A stretch of DNA of 64,000 nt from Saitoella complicata NRRL Y-17804 (Eukaryota > Ascomycota > Saitoellomycetes > Saitoellales > Saitoellaceae). Below are positions 50,963 through 59,888 of the stretch, one piece after another. Under the pieces are notes generated by a model, which worked only from the letters and a program-made list of their open reading frames with translations, was not told the origin of the DNA and did not search any database. How positions within the stretch are numbered: position 1 is the stretch's first letter; every line of letters starts with the position of its first letter. The position numbers and the translations under genes are program-made. The stretch is taken from positions 1,162,892 to 1,226,891 of the forward strand of contig NW_017566992.1 in the NCBI RefSeq assembly GCF_001661265.1. Direction: 5' to 3'.

Positions 50963-53509
50963 ATGAAGCTCACTTTCTCGACTCTCGTCGCCGGTCTCTT
51001 GGCCGCGACTGCATCTGTTGATGCCCTTGTGCTCAACCTTAACAACACCGTTGGCGCGACTCCCACGCCGTCCGCCATCTCCCTCTCCACTCCCACCGTC
51101 GTCTCCATCCCCGTCGTCAACAACCCCAACTTCGAGGCCAACTTCACCACTGCTTACCTCCGCGCTCTTGAGCGTTATGGTTTGGCTGAGGATGAGGAGG
51201 GTAACGTTATTGCCGGTTCCACCATACACCGTCGCTACCTCGAGGATCTCGAGGACAGTTTGGTGAAGAGGGATGAGATGCCCGTAAGGCGTGCCAACCC
51301 AATTGAGCTTGCTTCGGCTGTTCAGGCGAACCTTGAGAAAAGGGCTGCTACTACTACTAGCAAGAAGGCTACGACTACCACGAAGAAGGCCTCCACTACT
51401 AAGAAGACGTCGACTACCACCAAGAAGACCACTACTACTAAGAAGCCGACTACCACGGCAAAGAAGACGTCTACCGCTAAGACCACTGTGAAGACTACCG
51501 CAAAGACTACAGCAAAGACGACCGCAAGGACGACCTCTAAGACTACTGCTAGGACCACAGCGAAGACCACGTCTACCATTTCTCCTGTGGAGAGGGCTGC
51601 CTCTCATACCACCGCAAAGACCACGGCGAAGACCACCGCAAGGACTACTGCCAGGACTACCTTGCGGACCACTACAACTTCTAAGACTACCACCAGGTCA
51701 ACCACTTCAAGTGTCAAGCCCACCACCACAACGAAGACGAACCCTCTGATCAACATCGCGATCAGCCTGGGAACTGGAACGAACACCCCCAAGACGACGA
51801 CTACGTCCGTGAAGCCCACCACTACGACTACCTCCAAGAAGACTACCACAACTTCTAAGACCACGACTACGTCTGTGACGCCTAAGACTACTACGACTTC
51901 CTCCAAGACTACCACTACTTCTTCCAAGGCTACTACGACTGCGACTACGACTCCTAAAGCTACGACTACGAGTGCGACTACGACCAGCACGGTCAAGTCT
52001 TCTCCTACGGTAGGGTCCTCTTCTTCGGTGTCTTCTTCGTCTTCGTCTGTGGAGAGTTCGTCGGTGTCGTTTACTGCAGCTACAAGTACGAGTGCTCAGC
52101 CTTTGTTGGCTTTGACCGTGAGTGATGACACTAGCTCTGCTTCTGCTTCAGTCGCTGCTTCCAGTTCGGTTGCCAGCTCTGTGGTCTCTGTGACCTTGAG
52201 CAGCACGAGCATGGTTGTATCTTCTTCTGCTTCAGTGACTTCATCGGCGTCTTCCTCTGTGGTGTCGTCGAGTGCCGTTTCCTCTTCTGTCTCGATCAGC
52301 AGTGTTTACTCTTCTTCTCAGACTTCCTCCGCCCGTGCCTCTACCACCACTTCTTCAGCCGTGTCCTCCTCTGCGGCCGTCGCCTCTTCCAAGGTTGCTT
52401 CCTCGAGCGCTGCCAGCTCCTCCGTCGTGAGGTCGAGCACTACTTCCGTCGGTCCCACCACCGCTACTGAGGCTGCCATCGATGTCAACTTTGACTCGGA
52501 GTGGTTGTCGATCATTGACATCGGTACTCCTCAACAGGATATGGCCGTCGTTCTCGACACCGGATCTGCCGATCTCTGGGTTTTCTCCACTGAGTGTGCC
52601 AGCTGCTCTGCCGACACCCACGATCTCTTCGACCCCGAGACCTCCCGCACTTTCATCAACTCCTCCACTCCCTTCACCATCAACTACGCCGATGGTTCCC
52701 AGGCTAATGGTCATTTGGGTTACGACGTCTTGAACTTGGGTGGTATCAACGTTCAGAACCAGACTGTCCAGATCGCTACTTCCATTTCTGCCAACTTGAA
52801 CCGTGCTACTTTGGACGGTATCTTGGGTCTTGGGTTTAACCGTCTTGCGTCCGTCTCTGGTACCAAGACCCCCATTGACAACATGATCTCTCAGAACTTG
52901 ATTGCTCAACCCATGTTCGGTGTTCAGTTGATCAAGGCAAACAAGGCGCCGTACTACAACGGTGGTGGTGGTGCCTGGACTTTCGGCGGATATGACTCTT
53001 CCGTCATCAGCGGTGATCTCGTCTCCACTGCCGTGACCCGCAAGGCCTATTGGCAGATCGCTGCTCCTCGGATTAGTGTCGGTCTCAACGGTGCTGCTAT
53101 CACCGTCACTCACCAGTTCATCGTCGACTCCGGTACCACCTTGGTCTTGATGGCCAACGAGGAGGTTTCCCAGATTTACGCTCAGCTTCCTGGTGGAACC
53201 TACAACTCCGCCGGAGGATACTGGTCTATGTGGTGTAACGCCACCTCGTCCACCTACTCTGGTTCTCGCAATGTCTTCTTCAACATCGAGGGTACCCAAT
53301 TCGGTATCCCCGCTGCTGACTTGGCTTGGTACGAGACCGGCACGAAGGGTGTCTGCTTCGGTGGTATCCAGTCCTGGGGTACTGGTTCGGGTGGATTGAA
53401 CGTTCTCGGTGACATGTTCATGAAGAACGCCTACGTCGTCTTCGACCAGTCCACGAACGCTGCCGTCCACTTCGGCAAGCGTACTGACGTTCCAGCGTTG
53501 ACTGACTAA
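50963..53509 (+). CDS. Secreted pepsin-like aspartic protease with giant Thr/Lys/Ser spacer
   Basis: A single exon of 848 residues. A signal peptide ('KLTFSTLVAGLLAATASVDA') is followed by a ~95-residue propeptide with Lys-Arg sites (~VKRDE and ~EKRAA) suited to Kex2. Residues ~120-350 are a cationic Thr-rich repeat of TTxK/TTxR units ('KTTAKTTAKTTARTTSKTT'), and ~350-490 are a Ser/Val-rich stretch; both are probably O-mannosylated. The pepsin fold occupies ~500-845 with active-site 'VLDTGSADLW' (~533) and 'IVDSGTTLVLM' (~721), the flap 'NYADGSQANGHLGYDVLN', and 'GILGLGF'. Both catalytic Asp are present, so the enzyme should be active. No GPI signal is seen. Placing the spacer ahead of the catalytic domain, rather than after it as in yapsins, is unusual. 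Confidence 0.93.
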   Translation: MKLTFSTLVAGLLAATASVDALVLNLNNTVGATPTPSAISLSTPTVVSIPVVNNPNFEANFTTAYLRALERYGLAEDEEGNVIAGSTIHRRYLEDLEDSLVKRDEMPVRRANPIELASAVQANLEKRAATTTSKKATTTTKKASTTKKTSTTTKKTTTTKKPTTTAKKTSTAKTTVKTTAKTTAKTTARTTSKTTARTTAKTTSTISPVERAASHTTAKTTAKTTARTTARTTLRTTTTSKTTTRSTTSSVKPTTTTKTNPLINIAISLGTGTNTPKTTTTSVKPTTTTTSKKTTTTSKTTTTSVTPKTTTTSSKTTTTSSKATTTATTTPKATTTSATTTSTVKSSPTVGSSSSVSSSSSSVESSSVSFTAATSTSAQPLLALTVSDDTSSASASVAASSSVASSVVSVTLSSTSMVVSSSASVTSSASSSVVSSSAVSSSVSISSVYSSSQTSSARASTTTSSAVSSSAAVASSKVASSSAASSSVVRSSTTSVGPTTATEAAIDVNFDSEWLSIIDIGTPQQDMAVVLDTGSADLWVFSTECASCSADTHDLFDPETSRTFINSSTPFTINYADGSQANGHLGYDVLNLGGINVQNQTVQIATSISANLNRATLDGILGLGFNRLASVSGTKTPIDNMISQNLIAQPMFGVQLIKANKAPYYNGGGGAWTFGGYDSSVISGDLVSTAVTRKAYWQIAAPRISVGLNGAAITVTHQFIVDSGTTLVLMANEEVSQIYAQLPGGTYNSAGGYWSMWCNATSSTYSGSRNVFFNIEGTQFGIPAADLAWYETGTKGVCFGGIQSWGTGSGGLNVLGDMFMKNAYVVFDQSTNAAVHFGKRTDVPALTD
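51340..52000 (+). repeat. Degenerate ACN-rich triplet/Lys repeat in the protease gene
   Basis: About 660 bp of irregular units of the form ACT-ACC-(AAG/AGG), encoding Thr-Thr-Lys/Arg-type repeats. Codons vary freely, so the peptide pattern is kept while the DNA has drifted; that suggests selection on the protein. Confidence 0.75.
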
Positions 53510-54051
53510 TCTATCCACTTGGATGGTTAGGGTACATTTCCTTCTGGTTTGGGTTTTGGATTTACATGGCGTTTTTGTGATTTACATAGACTTTTTGGAT
53601 ACCCCCGTAGCTTCAGGAAGCTAGATCATTATCGCATGACTGCCCAACGGCGGCATGTTACTATTCAAAAGTCAGTTTTCCACCTCATCAAATCTACACA
53701 TGATCTTTACACGTGAAAAATCACCTCCGTGCTTCCCTCCAATCTCCTCTCTGCAAGGGTTTCTTAACCGGCCGTCCTGAAACGCGCCCAACGTCATTTC
53801 CCACACCTACACCTACACCTGTCATACCTTATGCATTCCTCGAGTATATAAACAGCACTCCGTTTCCCCATCTCTCGATCTCCTCATCCACAAACTCATT
53901 CTTCTTGTCCATCCAGTCGCCGGCCGACTCTTTCAATACTCGTTTACCAACCTACTCTTCGTTTTTCAATCCCCAGTACTACAAGCGCAGGCCGCTTCGT
54001 TCTTCACCAGATTTACTCAACTTACACTTACTGTTTGACATTCATCAACAA
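53510..54051. other. Intergenic, ~540 bp
   Basis: This is the 3' flank of the protease gene and the promoter of the small secreted protein gene, with a TATATAAA box at 53845 and a CT-rich leader. An upstream open frame from 53713 runs through this promoter and is spurious. Confidence 0.6.
53845..53852 (+). promoter_or_regulatory. TATA box of the small secreted protein gene
   Basis: TATATAAA lies 207 bp before the ATG at 54052. The leader between them is CT-rich, which suits a strong, regulated promoter with a long 5' UTR. Confidence 0.6.
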
Positions 54052-54303
54052 TGCAATTCTCCATCTCCAAGATCTTCATCGCCGTCGTCGCCACCATGGT
54101 CCCCATCGGTGCTGTCACCGCTTCTCCTGTCCCGCAGGTCTGCGACTTCAGTACGATACCCTACCCCCAATGCCTTTGGCTCAGCGGTGCTAAAACGTCA
54201 AATAGCGAGTGAGACTCAAGGCTCTGAGAGCAACGGTAACAACTGCCGGCCTATCGTATGTTTGTACGAGAGAGCTAACCGATTATGCAGGCGGCTGTGT
54301 TAG
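54052..54303 (+). CDS. Small secreted Cys-containing protein (exon model uncertain)
   Basis: The ATG at 54052 opens a signal peptide ('SISKIFIAVVATMVPIGAVT') followed by ASPVPQVCDF. A GTACGA donor at about 54151 and an AATAG acceptor (~54207) join to 'SETQGSESNGNNCRPI'. The reading then either continues to TAG at 54301-54303 (...VCLYERANRLCRRLC, about 65 residues, five cysteines) or is spliced again across a 35-nt segment that has a GTATGT donor, GCTAAC branch and ATGCAG acceptor. Such a short intron would be unusual, so I give the simpler model. Small secreted Cys-containing proteins with strong promoters are often effectors or surface peptides. No homology is recognised. Confidence 0.55.
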   Translation, partial: CNSPSPRSSSPSSPPWSPSVLSPLLLSRRSATSVRYPTPNAFGSAVLKRQIASETQGSESNGNNCRPIVCLYERANRLCRRLC

Positions 54304-54559
54304 CCCCTTCAGCGCTGGGAACTAAACGTGTATCGGGAGGTGCTTTTTGACTGAGGAGTGCACCATTGGATGTTTTTACATTTCTCTTTCTTTTGAGTTC
54401 TTGGTGATACTGACTGAGAAACAATAAGATTCTTTGGTAAACACACTCTCGTGCACGACTCATATACCGTAGAACCAACGCGACGCAACCCCTCCCCAAA
54501 AAACCACGGATGTGTTGTATGATGGTAGTCCTGTCCTCTATATACCACACAAGGACGAT

Positions 54560-56365
54560 TTACCTCCTCACACCCGGCCCTGGTCCCAACCCACTCGGCC
54601 CCAATTGACCACCCAATCCACTCAATCCCCTCGTCATCCCCCCAGGCCTCGTCGGCGTCCCCGCCGGTCCCATGGGATTCCCCAACATCATCCCCCCAGG
54701 CCCATGCTGCATCCCCATCGGCGTCATCCCCCCCATTCCCGGGCCCGGCGTCATCAACACCGCCCCATTCGCCAACTGTCTTTGTACCCACTCCGGTGGC
54801 GCCGGCGGCACACCATGGCCTCGAGTCAACATCATCGTCGCAGGTGGGTAGGCCATAGGAAGGCTGTGGGCGGCGGGCATAGGCACCGGAGGCGGCGGGG
54901 CAGGGGGTGCGGCTTCGGAGAGGTTTGAGAGGGAGCCGATGTAGCTCTTTTCCAGGGTCGGTATCGTGACTGCTTTTGTCGGGAACGGGACGGACTCGAC
55001 GGGTAAGAGTGCTGCCGGGGTGAGTTCCGGGTGGGAAGCGATAGTGTCCACGATGAGGGTTTGAATGCGTGTGGCGAGTTCTTTTTCCTCGCGGGATGGG
55101 GGCAGGGGTTGGGAGTCCTTTGGGGTGGGGAGGGCGAGGCGGGAGGATTGAAGGTCTCGAAGTTCTTTGAGGAGGGTGGTGATTTGGGAGAGAGGTGAGA
55201 ATGTTGGTGTTGGTACCAGTACTGAAGGAGTAGCAGTCGGCTTTGGCTCAGGTTCAGGCTCCCATGCCAGAATCAACTTCTCATCAATCTCCACCGGCTC
55301 CGGCTCCTTGTACTCCTCCACCGCCGCCTTCTCATCCGCGCCAACCTTGTCCTCCTTCTTCTCCTCAATCCCGAGTACCTTCCTCAACGCCTTCCTCCCC
55401 CTCGTCTCGCACCACACCATACTGTTTACATCCGCACCATACGACGCCCCACCCTGCTCCATCACAGGCCCAAACGTCGCATACGGGTCATACCCTATCC
55501 ACTTTGCATTCGGCAACTTCTTCACATCGTCTTCATCCTTCTCCTTTGCCGCTTTCGAGAAATCGGGGGCGACGCTGCCCAGGGTCGCGGTATTGGGGAC
55601 TGGCGCCATCGGGACGATTTTCGTTGCTTCCGCGAATCGGGCGCCGTAGTTCGTGACATCCAGTGGTCTCTCATCTAATGTCGCCCTCTTAGTGACAGAG
55701 GAGAAAAGCATCTGTGCCCCACTGAGAACAGTCAACACCGTCTTCTCCTCCGGCCTCATCAACGGCTGCTGCGGCGGATTCTTCGGTCCAGGCGCAAGCG
55801 TATCAACCCCCTCCTGCGTCGCAACAACCTTAACATCCTTCGCCTGCTCCCTCGCGATCAAGCTTTTGGCATATTTGTAGAACGCGTCAGCGTCACGGTA
55901 GCGTCGGGATGTGGTGGGGAGGGTGTTTGCGAAGACTCGGGCGGAGTAGTTGATGTCGGCTTCGAGCTCGTTGAGGGATTTGTAGGCGGCTTTGAGGAGT
56001 TTGGAGGAGATGGTTTCGGAGGGAGTGGTTGTAGGGGCTGGTTGACCTGAGGGTGCTGGTGGGCGGAGGGTGGTGTTTATCACGAGCGATCCACCGCGTT
56101 GTCTACAGCGATCTCGATTAGCAATGGCATACAGTCCATGAATAAAGGACCTACTCTGAGAACACGCGATGAAAATCGCGAAAGGTATTAGGACCAATGC
56201 TCTTAGACGCGCCATTCTCATCATCGCGCTTCCGCTTCTTCGACGGATCAGTAAGTGAAGTCGTCACTGTAACGGCAGAGTCAGCCCTCAATTCACGAGG
56301 TTCACGTCTTCACACTTGCTACCTTCTGAAGCAGCTGCGGGCTGCGGTGTCTGTTCGTCAACCAT
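54560..56365 (-). CDS. Nuclear protein of unknown function, possibly a chromatin-remodelling subunit
   Basis: Three exons, complement(join(54560..56102,56155..56266,56323..56365)), give 565 residues. The splices replace a false hydrophobic start with 'VTTSLTDPSKKRKRDDENGA', which contains a classical NLS. A helical region follows ('AYKSLNELEADINYSARVFA', 'RRYRDADAFYKYAKSLIARE'), then a conserved-looking block 'KWIGYDPYATFGPVMEQGG' with 'MVWCETRGRKALRKVLG'. An acidic linker, a helix ('QITTLLKELRDLQSSRLAL') and a Pro/Gly/Met-rich tail complete it. The N-terminal helices recall the bromodomain-like part of RSC58, but I am not confident. The start is 190 bp from the divergent TRS31 start. Confidence 0.82.
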
Positions 56366-56554
56366 TGATGTCGCGTCCTTCGTGTACCGACTGTATGCTG
56401 CACGCGTTGCGGTTGCTCCGATCCAACTGCGCTCAAGGCCTGTCTGCACGACGCTGCGTGACCCCTGACCAGCGATACACCCGGTAACAGAGCCAAAGCA
56501 CCTGGGCAGCATACATCCCGTACGTCGTCGTCCATTCCTTCTCAATCGCCAGTT

Positions 56555-57412
56555 ATGTCCGTAACAACCCCCTTCACAGCTGCCTCTCTCGCTCTAGGAC
56601 CATCTTCACCCCGGCCCGGTACCCTCAATGCCTCCACATCCACCTTGTCCGGGTCAACGTCAAAAAGCAAGCGATCGAGTATCTATGACAGGAGTGTATA
56701 TAGGAAAGTCACCGGCGCAGAAACGAGCGAGGCAGCGTATGCGTTTTTGTTCTCAGAGATGGTTTCGTATGCGCAGAAGAGGGTGAAGGGCGTTACGGAT
56801 CTCGAAAGGAAGTACGTCTCCGGCCTTTCCACAGCACGCCCAACACATCGAGCTAACAGAGGAGTACAGGTTGAATGAGAACGGCTACAGGGTGGGACAG
56901 AGAGCGCTCGAGTTAGTGACGATCCGCGCCGCAGCAGGCCAACACCACCGTCGCGAAACCCGCGTCGTAAACGTCCTCCAATTCATACAAACACAGATAT
57001 GGAAAGCGCTATTCAACAAACCCGCTGATGATCTCCAGAAATCCTCCGAGAACGAAGATGAATGTACGTTGCCACAAATGGGGTGTGTGGAGGGATAAGT
57101 GGACTGACTGTGGAGGTGCAGACATGATCATCGACAACGACCCCCTCGTCAGCAAATACATCTCCGTACCAAAAGATATGGGGGAGTTCACTTGTGCATC
57201 TTTCATGGCGGGAATTGTCGAAGCTGCCCTTGATGGGTCACAATTTGTGCGGATCTCGGGTACGAATGTTTGAGACGACTGAGCTAACAGGGTTTGTACA
57301 GCCAGCAAGAGTGACGGCACACACGGTGCCGCTGCCGCAGTTTCCGCAGAGGACGGTGATATTGGTGAAGTTGGATCCGTTGGTGCTGGAGAGGGAGGGT
57401 TTTTTGAAATAG
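56555..57412 (+). CDS. TRS31: TRAPP complex subunit TRS31/TRAPPC5
   Basis: Four exons, join(56555..56811,56870..57063,57122..57246,57302..57412), give 228 residues. A Ser-rich head is followed by '[20 protein letters not shown]', then the Bet3-family alpha/beta fold: '[15 protein letters not shown]', '[20 protein letters not shown]', '[17 protein letters not shown]', '[18 protein letters not shown]' and the exon-4 end '[10 protein letters not shown]...ILVKLD'. The last splice joins 'SQF' to 'PARVTAH', exactly as conserved in TRAPPC5. Trs31 is a core subunit of TRAPP, the Rab1/Ypt1 exchange factor that tethers ER-to-Golgi vesicles. Introns are 54-58 nt. Confidence 0.95.
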
Positions 57413-57686
57413 GCAAGTTGTGTGAGGGGTTGTGACACATACGACCATGTCATTGGAGTTCAGGAGTTTAGGCATATTTAGATCCATTATATACCCGAAC
57501 AAATTTCATACAGCAATCTACGTCACAAGACTGGTATCAATTAAGGGACTCTGATTCTCTTCACTCCGTTCGTACGAGATTCGGAAAGGTCTGTCACCAG
57601 GCACGTCAGGGGCCACCCCGGATTTCGGCAGGCACCTGCAAAACGTCGGCTTCTAAAAATAGATTCGAGAAACCTTAATCCTGAAG

Positions 57687-58523
57687 ATGTCCGGCCTCGA
57701 CGAAGAAGAGCTCTCGTATGCTGATCCCTGTCTTGCTATCAAGTAACATTTATCAACTATGTCGCAGTCTTTCCGCCTCCACTCTGGCTGCCCTGCAGTC
57801 CTTCTTGACCGAGCAACAGGCACAAAAAGATAAATTCGATGAACTAGAGAAGAAAGCCCAAGAGCGGTTCGATGCCACTAAGGCCGCTGAGGAGGAGAAT
57901 GAGGATGAGGTGACGATGGAACTTTTCAAGGAGGATTGGCAGTTGTCGCAGTTCTGGGTACGGCCGATCCGTGCAACTCTCCCGACACGGAAGCTAATGA
58001 TTCACAGTACTCCAACGAAACTTCAGAGTGGCTATCACGACAACTCCTCCACAAGGCAACCAACGACACCAAAATCGCCGTCCTCTCTGCCCCCTCCGCC
58101 TTCGCAAAACTCCGCACAATGTTCCCCCCCTCCCTCCCCAACTTGAAGAAAAACACCTACCTCCTCGAATACGATCCCCGCTTCGCCGTCTTCGGCTCCC
58201 AATTCCTGAAATACGACTTCAATGAGCCTACCAAGCTCCCTGCACACCTCAGAAACACCTTCGATATCATCCTCCTGGACCCACCATTTTTGTCGGAGGA
58301 GTGTCATTTGAAGAGTGCGATGACGGCGCGGTGGTTGTTGAAGGAAGATGGGAGTGGGCAGGCGGTTATATGTACGGGTGCGAAGATGTTGGAGTTTGTG
58401 CCGAGGTTGTATAAGAATTGTAAGGTGACGACGTATAGGCCTGCGCATAGTGGGGGGTTGGCGAATGATTTTAGATGTTTCAGTACGTTTGAGACGGAGG
58501 AGATGAAGTGGGAGGAGGAATGA
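57687..58523 (+). CDS. EFM5: EFM5-type eEF1A lysine methyltransferase
   Basis: Three exons, join(57687..57715,57768..57957,58008..58523), give 244 residues, close to yeast Efm5 (248). The 'LSASTLAALQSFLTEQ' and 'EDWQLSQFW' segments before the fold, 'YSNETSEWLSRQL' after the second splice, and 'FDIILLDPPFLSEECHLK' with its DPPF active-site motif identify the family. It was once annotated as an N6-adenine DNA methyltransferase because of the DPPF motif, but the known activity is trimethylation of a lysine of elongation factor eEF1A. 'VICTGAKMLEFVPRLY' and 'CFSTFETEEMKW' close the domain. Its stop is only 31 bp from the stop of the convergent coiled-coil gene. Confidence 0.94.
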
Positions 58524-58554
58524 TGTGTTTGAGCGTGGTAATAACATGTAGACT

Positions 58555-59301
58555 TTACCTTCTCTGCCTTTTACTCACTTGTCTTCCTGATCTGGTCAAT
58601 GTCGGTCGATAGTCGGCTTCATCGTCTTCTTCTTCTTGTTCTTCGTCCTCCGTGTCCTGTTCATCTTCGTCTTCCTCTTCGGTTTCATCATCAACGTGCC
58701 GCTTCCTCCTCGCCTGCTTAGGCTTCGCTTTCACCTCCACCTTCTCCGTCTCCTTCAGTTTCGGCACAACTTCCTCCTTCGCCTTCTCACCTACAGTATT
58801 CTCAGCAACCTTCTGCCCCTGCCCCTGCTCCAACCTCAACCTCAAGTACTCCGCCGCCCTCCTCTCCGGATCCATAACCCCCTCCAACTTATCCTCCACG
58901 CTTACCATCCCATGCCGTCTCCTCGCACCGTTGACCTCCCTCAACACCTCCTTATACTCCCCCTCCACAATCCCCCTCAACTCCCCCTCCGTCTTATTCC
59001 TCTCCACAACCATCGCCTTCTCGGCATCTTTCACGCTGCCAAGGTCGGATTGGACACGGAGAAGAGTTTGTAGGGCGAGATCTTTTTCGGCTTCGAGAAT
59101 GCGGTGTTCGGCGGAGAGGGACTCGAGGAGGATGGTGCGTTTTGTCAGGGAGGTGTGGAGGGATTGGGCTGAGGATGTTAGGGATTCGAGGCGGGCGGTG
59201 AGGGTGCGGAGGTTCGCCAGGGAGCTCAGGAGGGATGTTGTGGAGGATACGGATGCATCGGCGACATCTTGAAAGGGTCCCGCACCATGATGTTCAGCCA
59301 T
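58555..59301 (-). CDS. Coiled-coil protein with acidic/basic tail, function unknown
   Basis: A single exon of 248 residues from the ATG at 59301; Met at 59358 would add 19, and the frame stays open to 59406 close to the tRNA. Residues ~15-120 are a long heptad-rich coiled coil ('LLSSLANLRTLTARLESLTS', 'LSAEHRILEAEKDLALQTLL'). A conserved-looking segment ('EYKEVLREVNGARRRHGM', 'MDPERRAAEYLRLRLEQ') follows, then a Lys/Glu stretch, a ~35-residue acidic run (mostly Glu/Asp) and a basic end ('TLTRSGRQVSKRQRR') that could be an NLS. I do not recognise the family. A nuclear or kinetochore-type scaffold is possible from composition only. Confidence 0.7.
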   Translation of the reverse strand: MAEHHGAGPFQDVADASVSSTTSLLSSLANLRTLTARLESLTSSAQSLHTSLTKRTILLESLSAEHRILEAEKDLALQTLLRVQSDLGSVKDAEKAMVVERNKTEGELRGIVEGEYKEVLREVNGARRRHGMVSVEDKLEGVMDPERRAAEYLRLRLEQGQGQKVAENTVGEKAKEEVVPKLKETEKVEVKAKPKQARRKRHVDDETEEEDEDEQDTEDEEQEEEDDEADYRPTLTRSGRQVSKRQRR

Positions 59302-59418
59302 GGTTGTTGCGGCCTGTTTGTCAGTGGAGATAGGCGGCCCATCGATAACCACTGGCATGGCATGAGCGAGAACAAAATGATTACAACAAAACTGGCAGTT
59401 TTTCAAAGCCTATCCAAT

Positions 59419-59491
59419 GACCTGCTGGCCCAATGGTTAAGGCGCTTGACTACGAATCAAGAGATTCCAGGTTCGAGTCCTGGGTGGGTCG
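59419..59491 (+). tRNA. tRNA-Arg (anticodon ACG), copy 3
   Basis: A 73-nt intronless gene identical to the copies at 15494 and 28467, with 5' flank CTATCCAAT and a T5 terminator right after the discriminator G. An open frame on the plus strand reads through this tRNA and is not a gene. Confidence 0.96.
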
Positions 59492-59888
59492 TTTTTGCAA
59501 CCCGACTGCCCATCAGCCATTCTCTTCAGTTGGTGGGTGCAACCTTTTGCTCACACACCTCATGGTATCCGTACGATGTTGACGGTCCTCAGTCTCCCCG
59601 GCACATGTCCTTATCTGACCATCGCGACACCCCGCAAATGAACGAAGGCTTGCAGCTGACATACACTCAAGAGCAGATAAGCAATTCGGTTACTCGATGA
59701 GAAGTCGCGTCTGCGGGGAACGATGGAGATAAGCGATTGAACCGGAGCGAAATGAATTAGAGTTGGAGCGGACGAAGCAAAGGTCAGGCGTGTTCCCGAG
59801 CGAGTGCGTGTGGAAAGAGCCGCATGCTGTTCAAGACAGGCCTCGTCGGATCCTATGATGGACCCTATATAACCGAGCGGGACCGTCC
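59492..59888. other. Intergenic, ~400 bp
   Basis: This is the promoter of the purine permease, with a TATATAAC box at 59866. No coding sense is seen. Confidence 0.6.
59866..59873 (+). promoter_or_regulatory. TATA box of the purine permease gene
   Basis: TATATAAC lies only 23 bp before the ATG at 59889 and ~90 bp before the first conserved coding residues, which bears on the start problem of that gene. Confidence 0.55.

Noticed and set aside
59269-59700. 143-codon plus-strand open frame covering the third tRNA.
   Set aside because: It reads through a perfect tRNA-Arg gene; part of its peptide ('TTNQEIPGSSPGW') also appears in an open frame on the opposite strand at 15309-15539, because both translate the same tRNA sequence.
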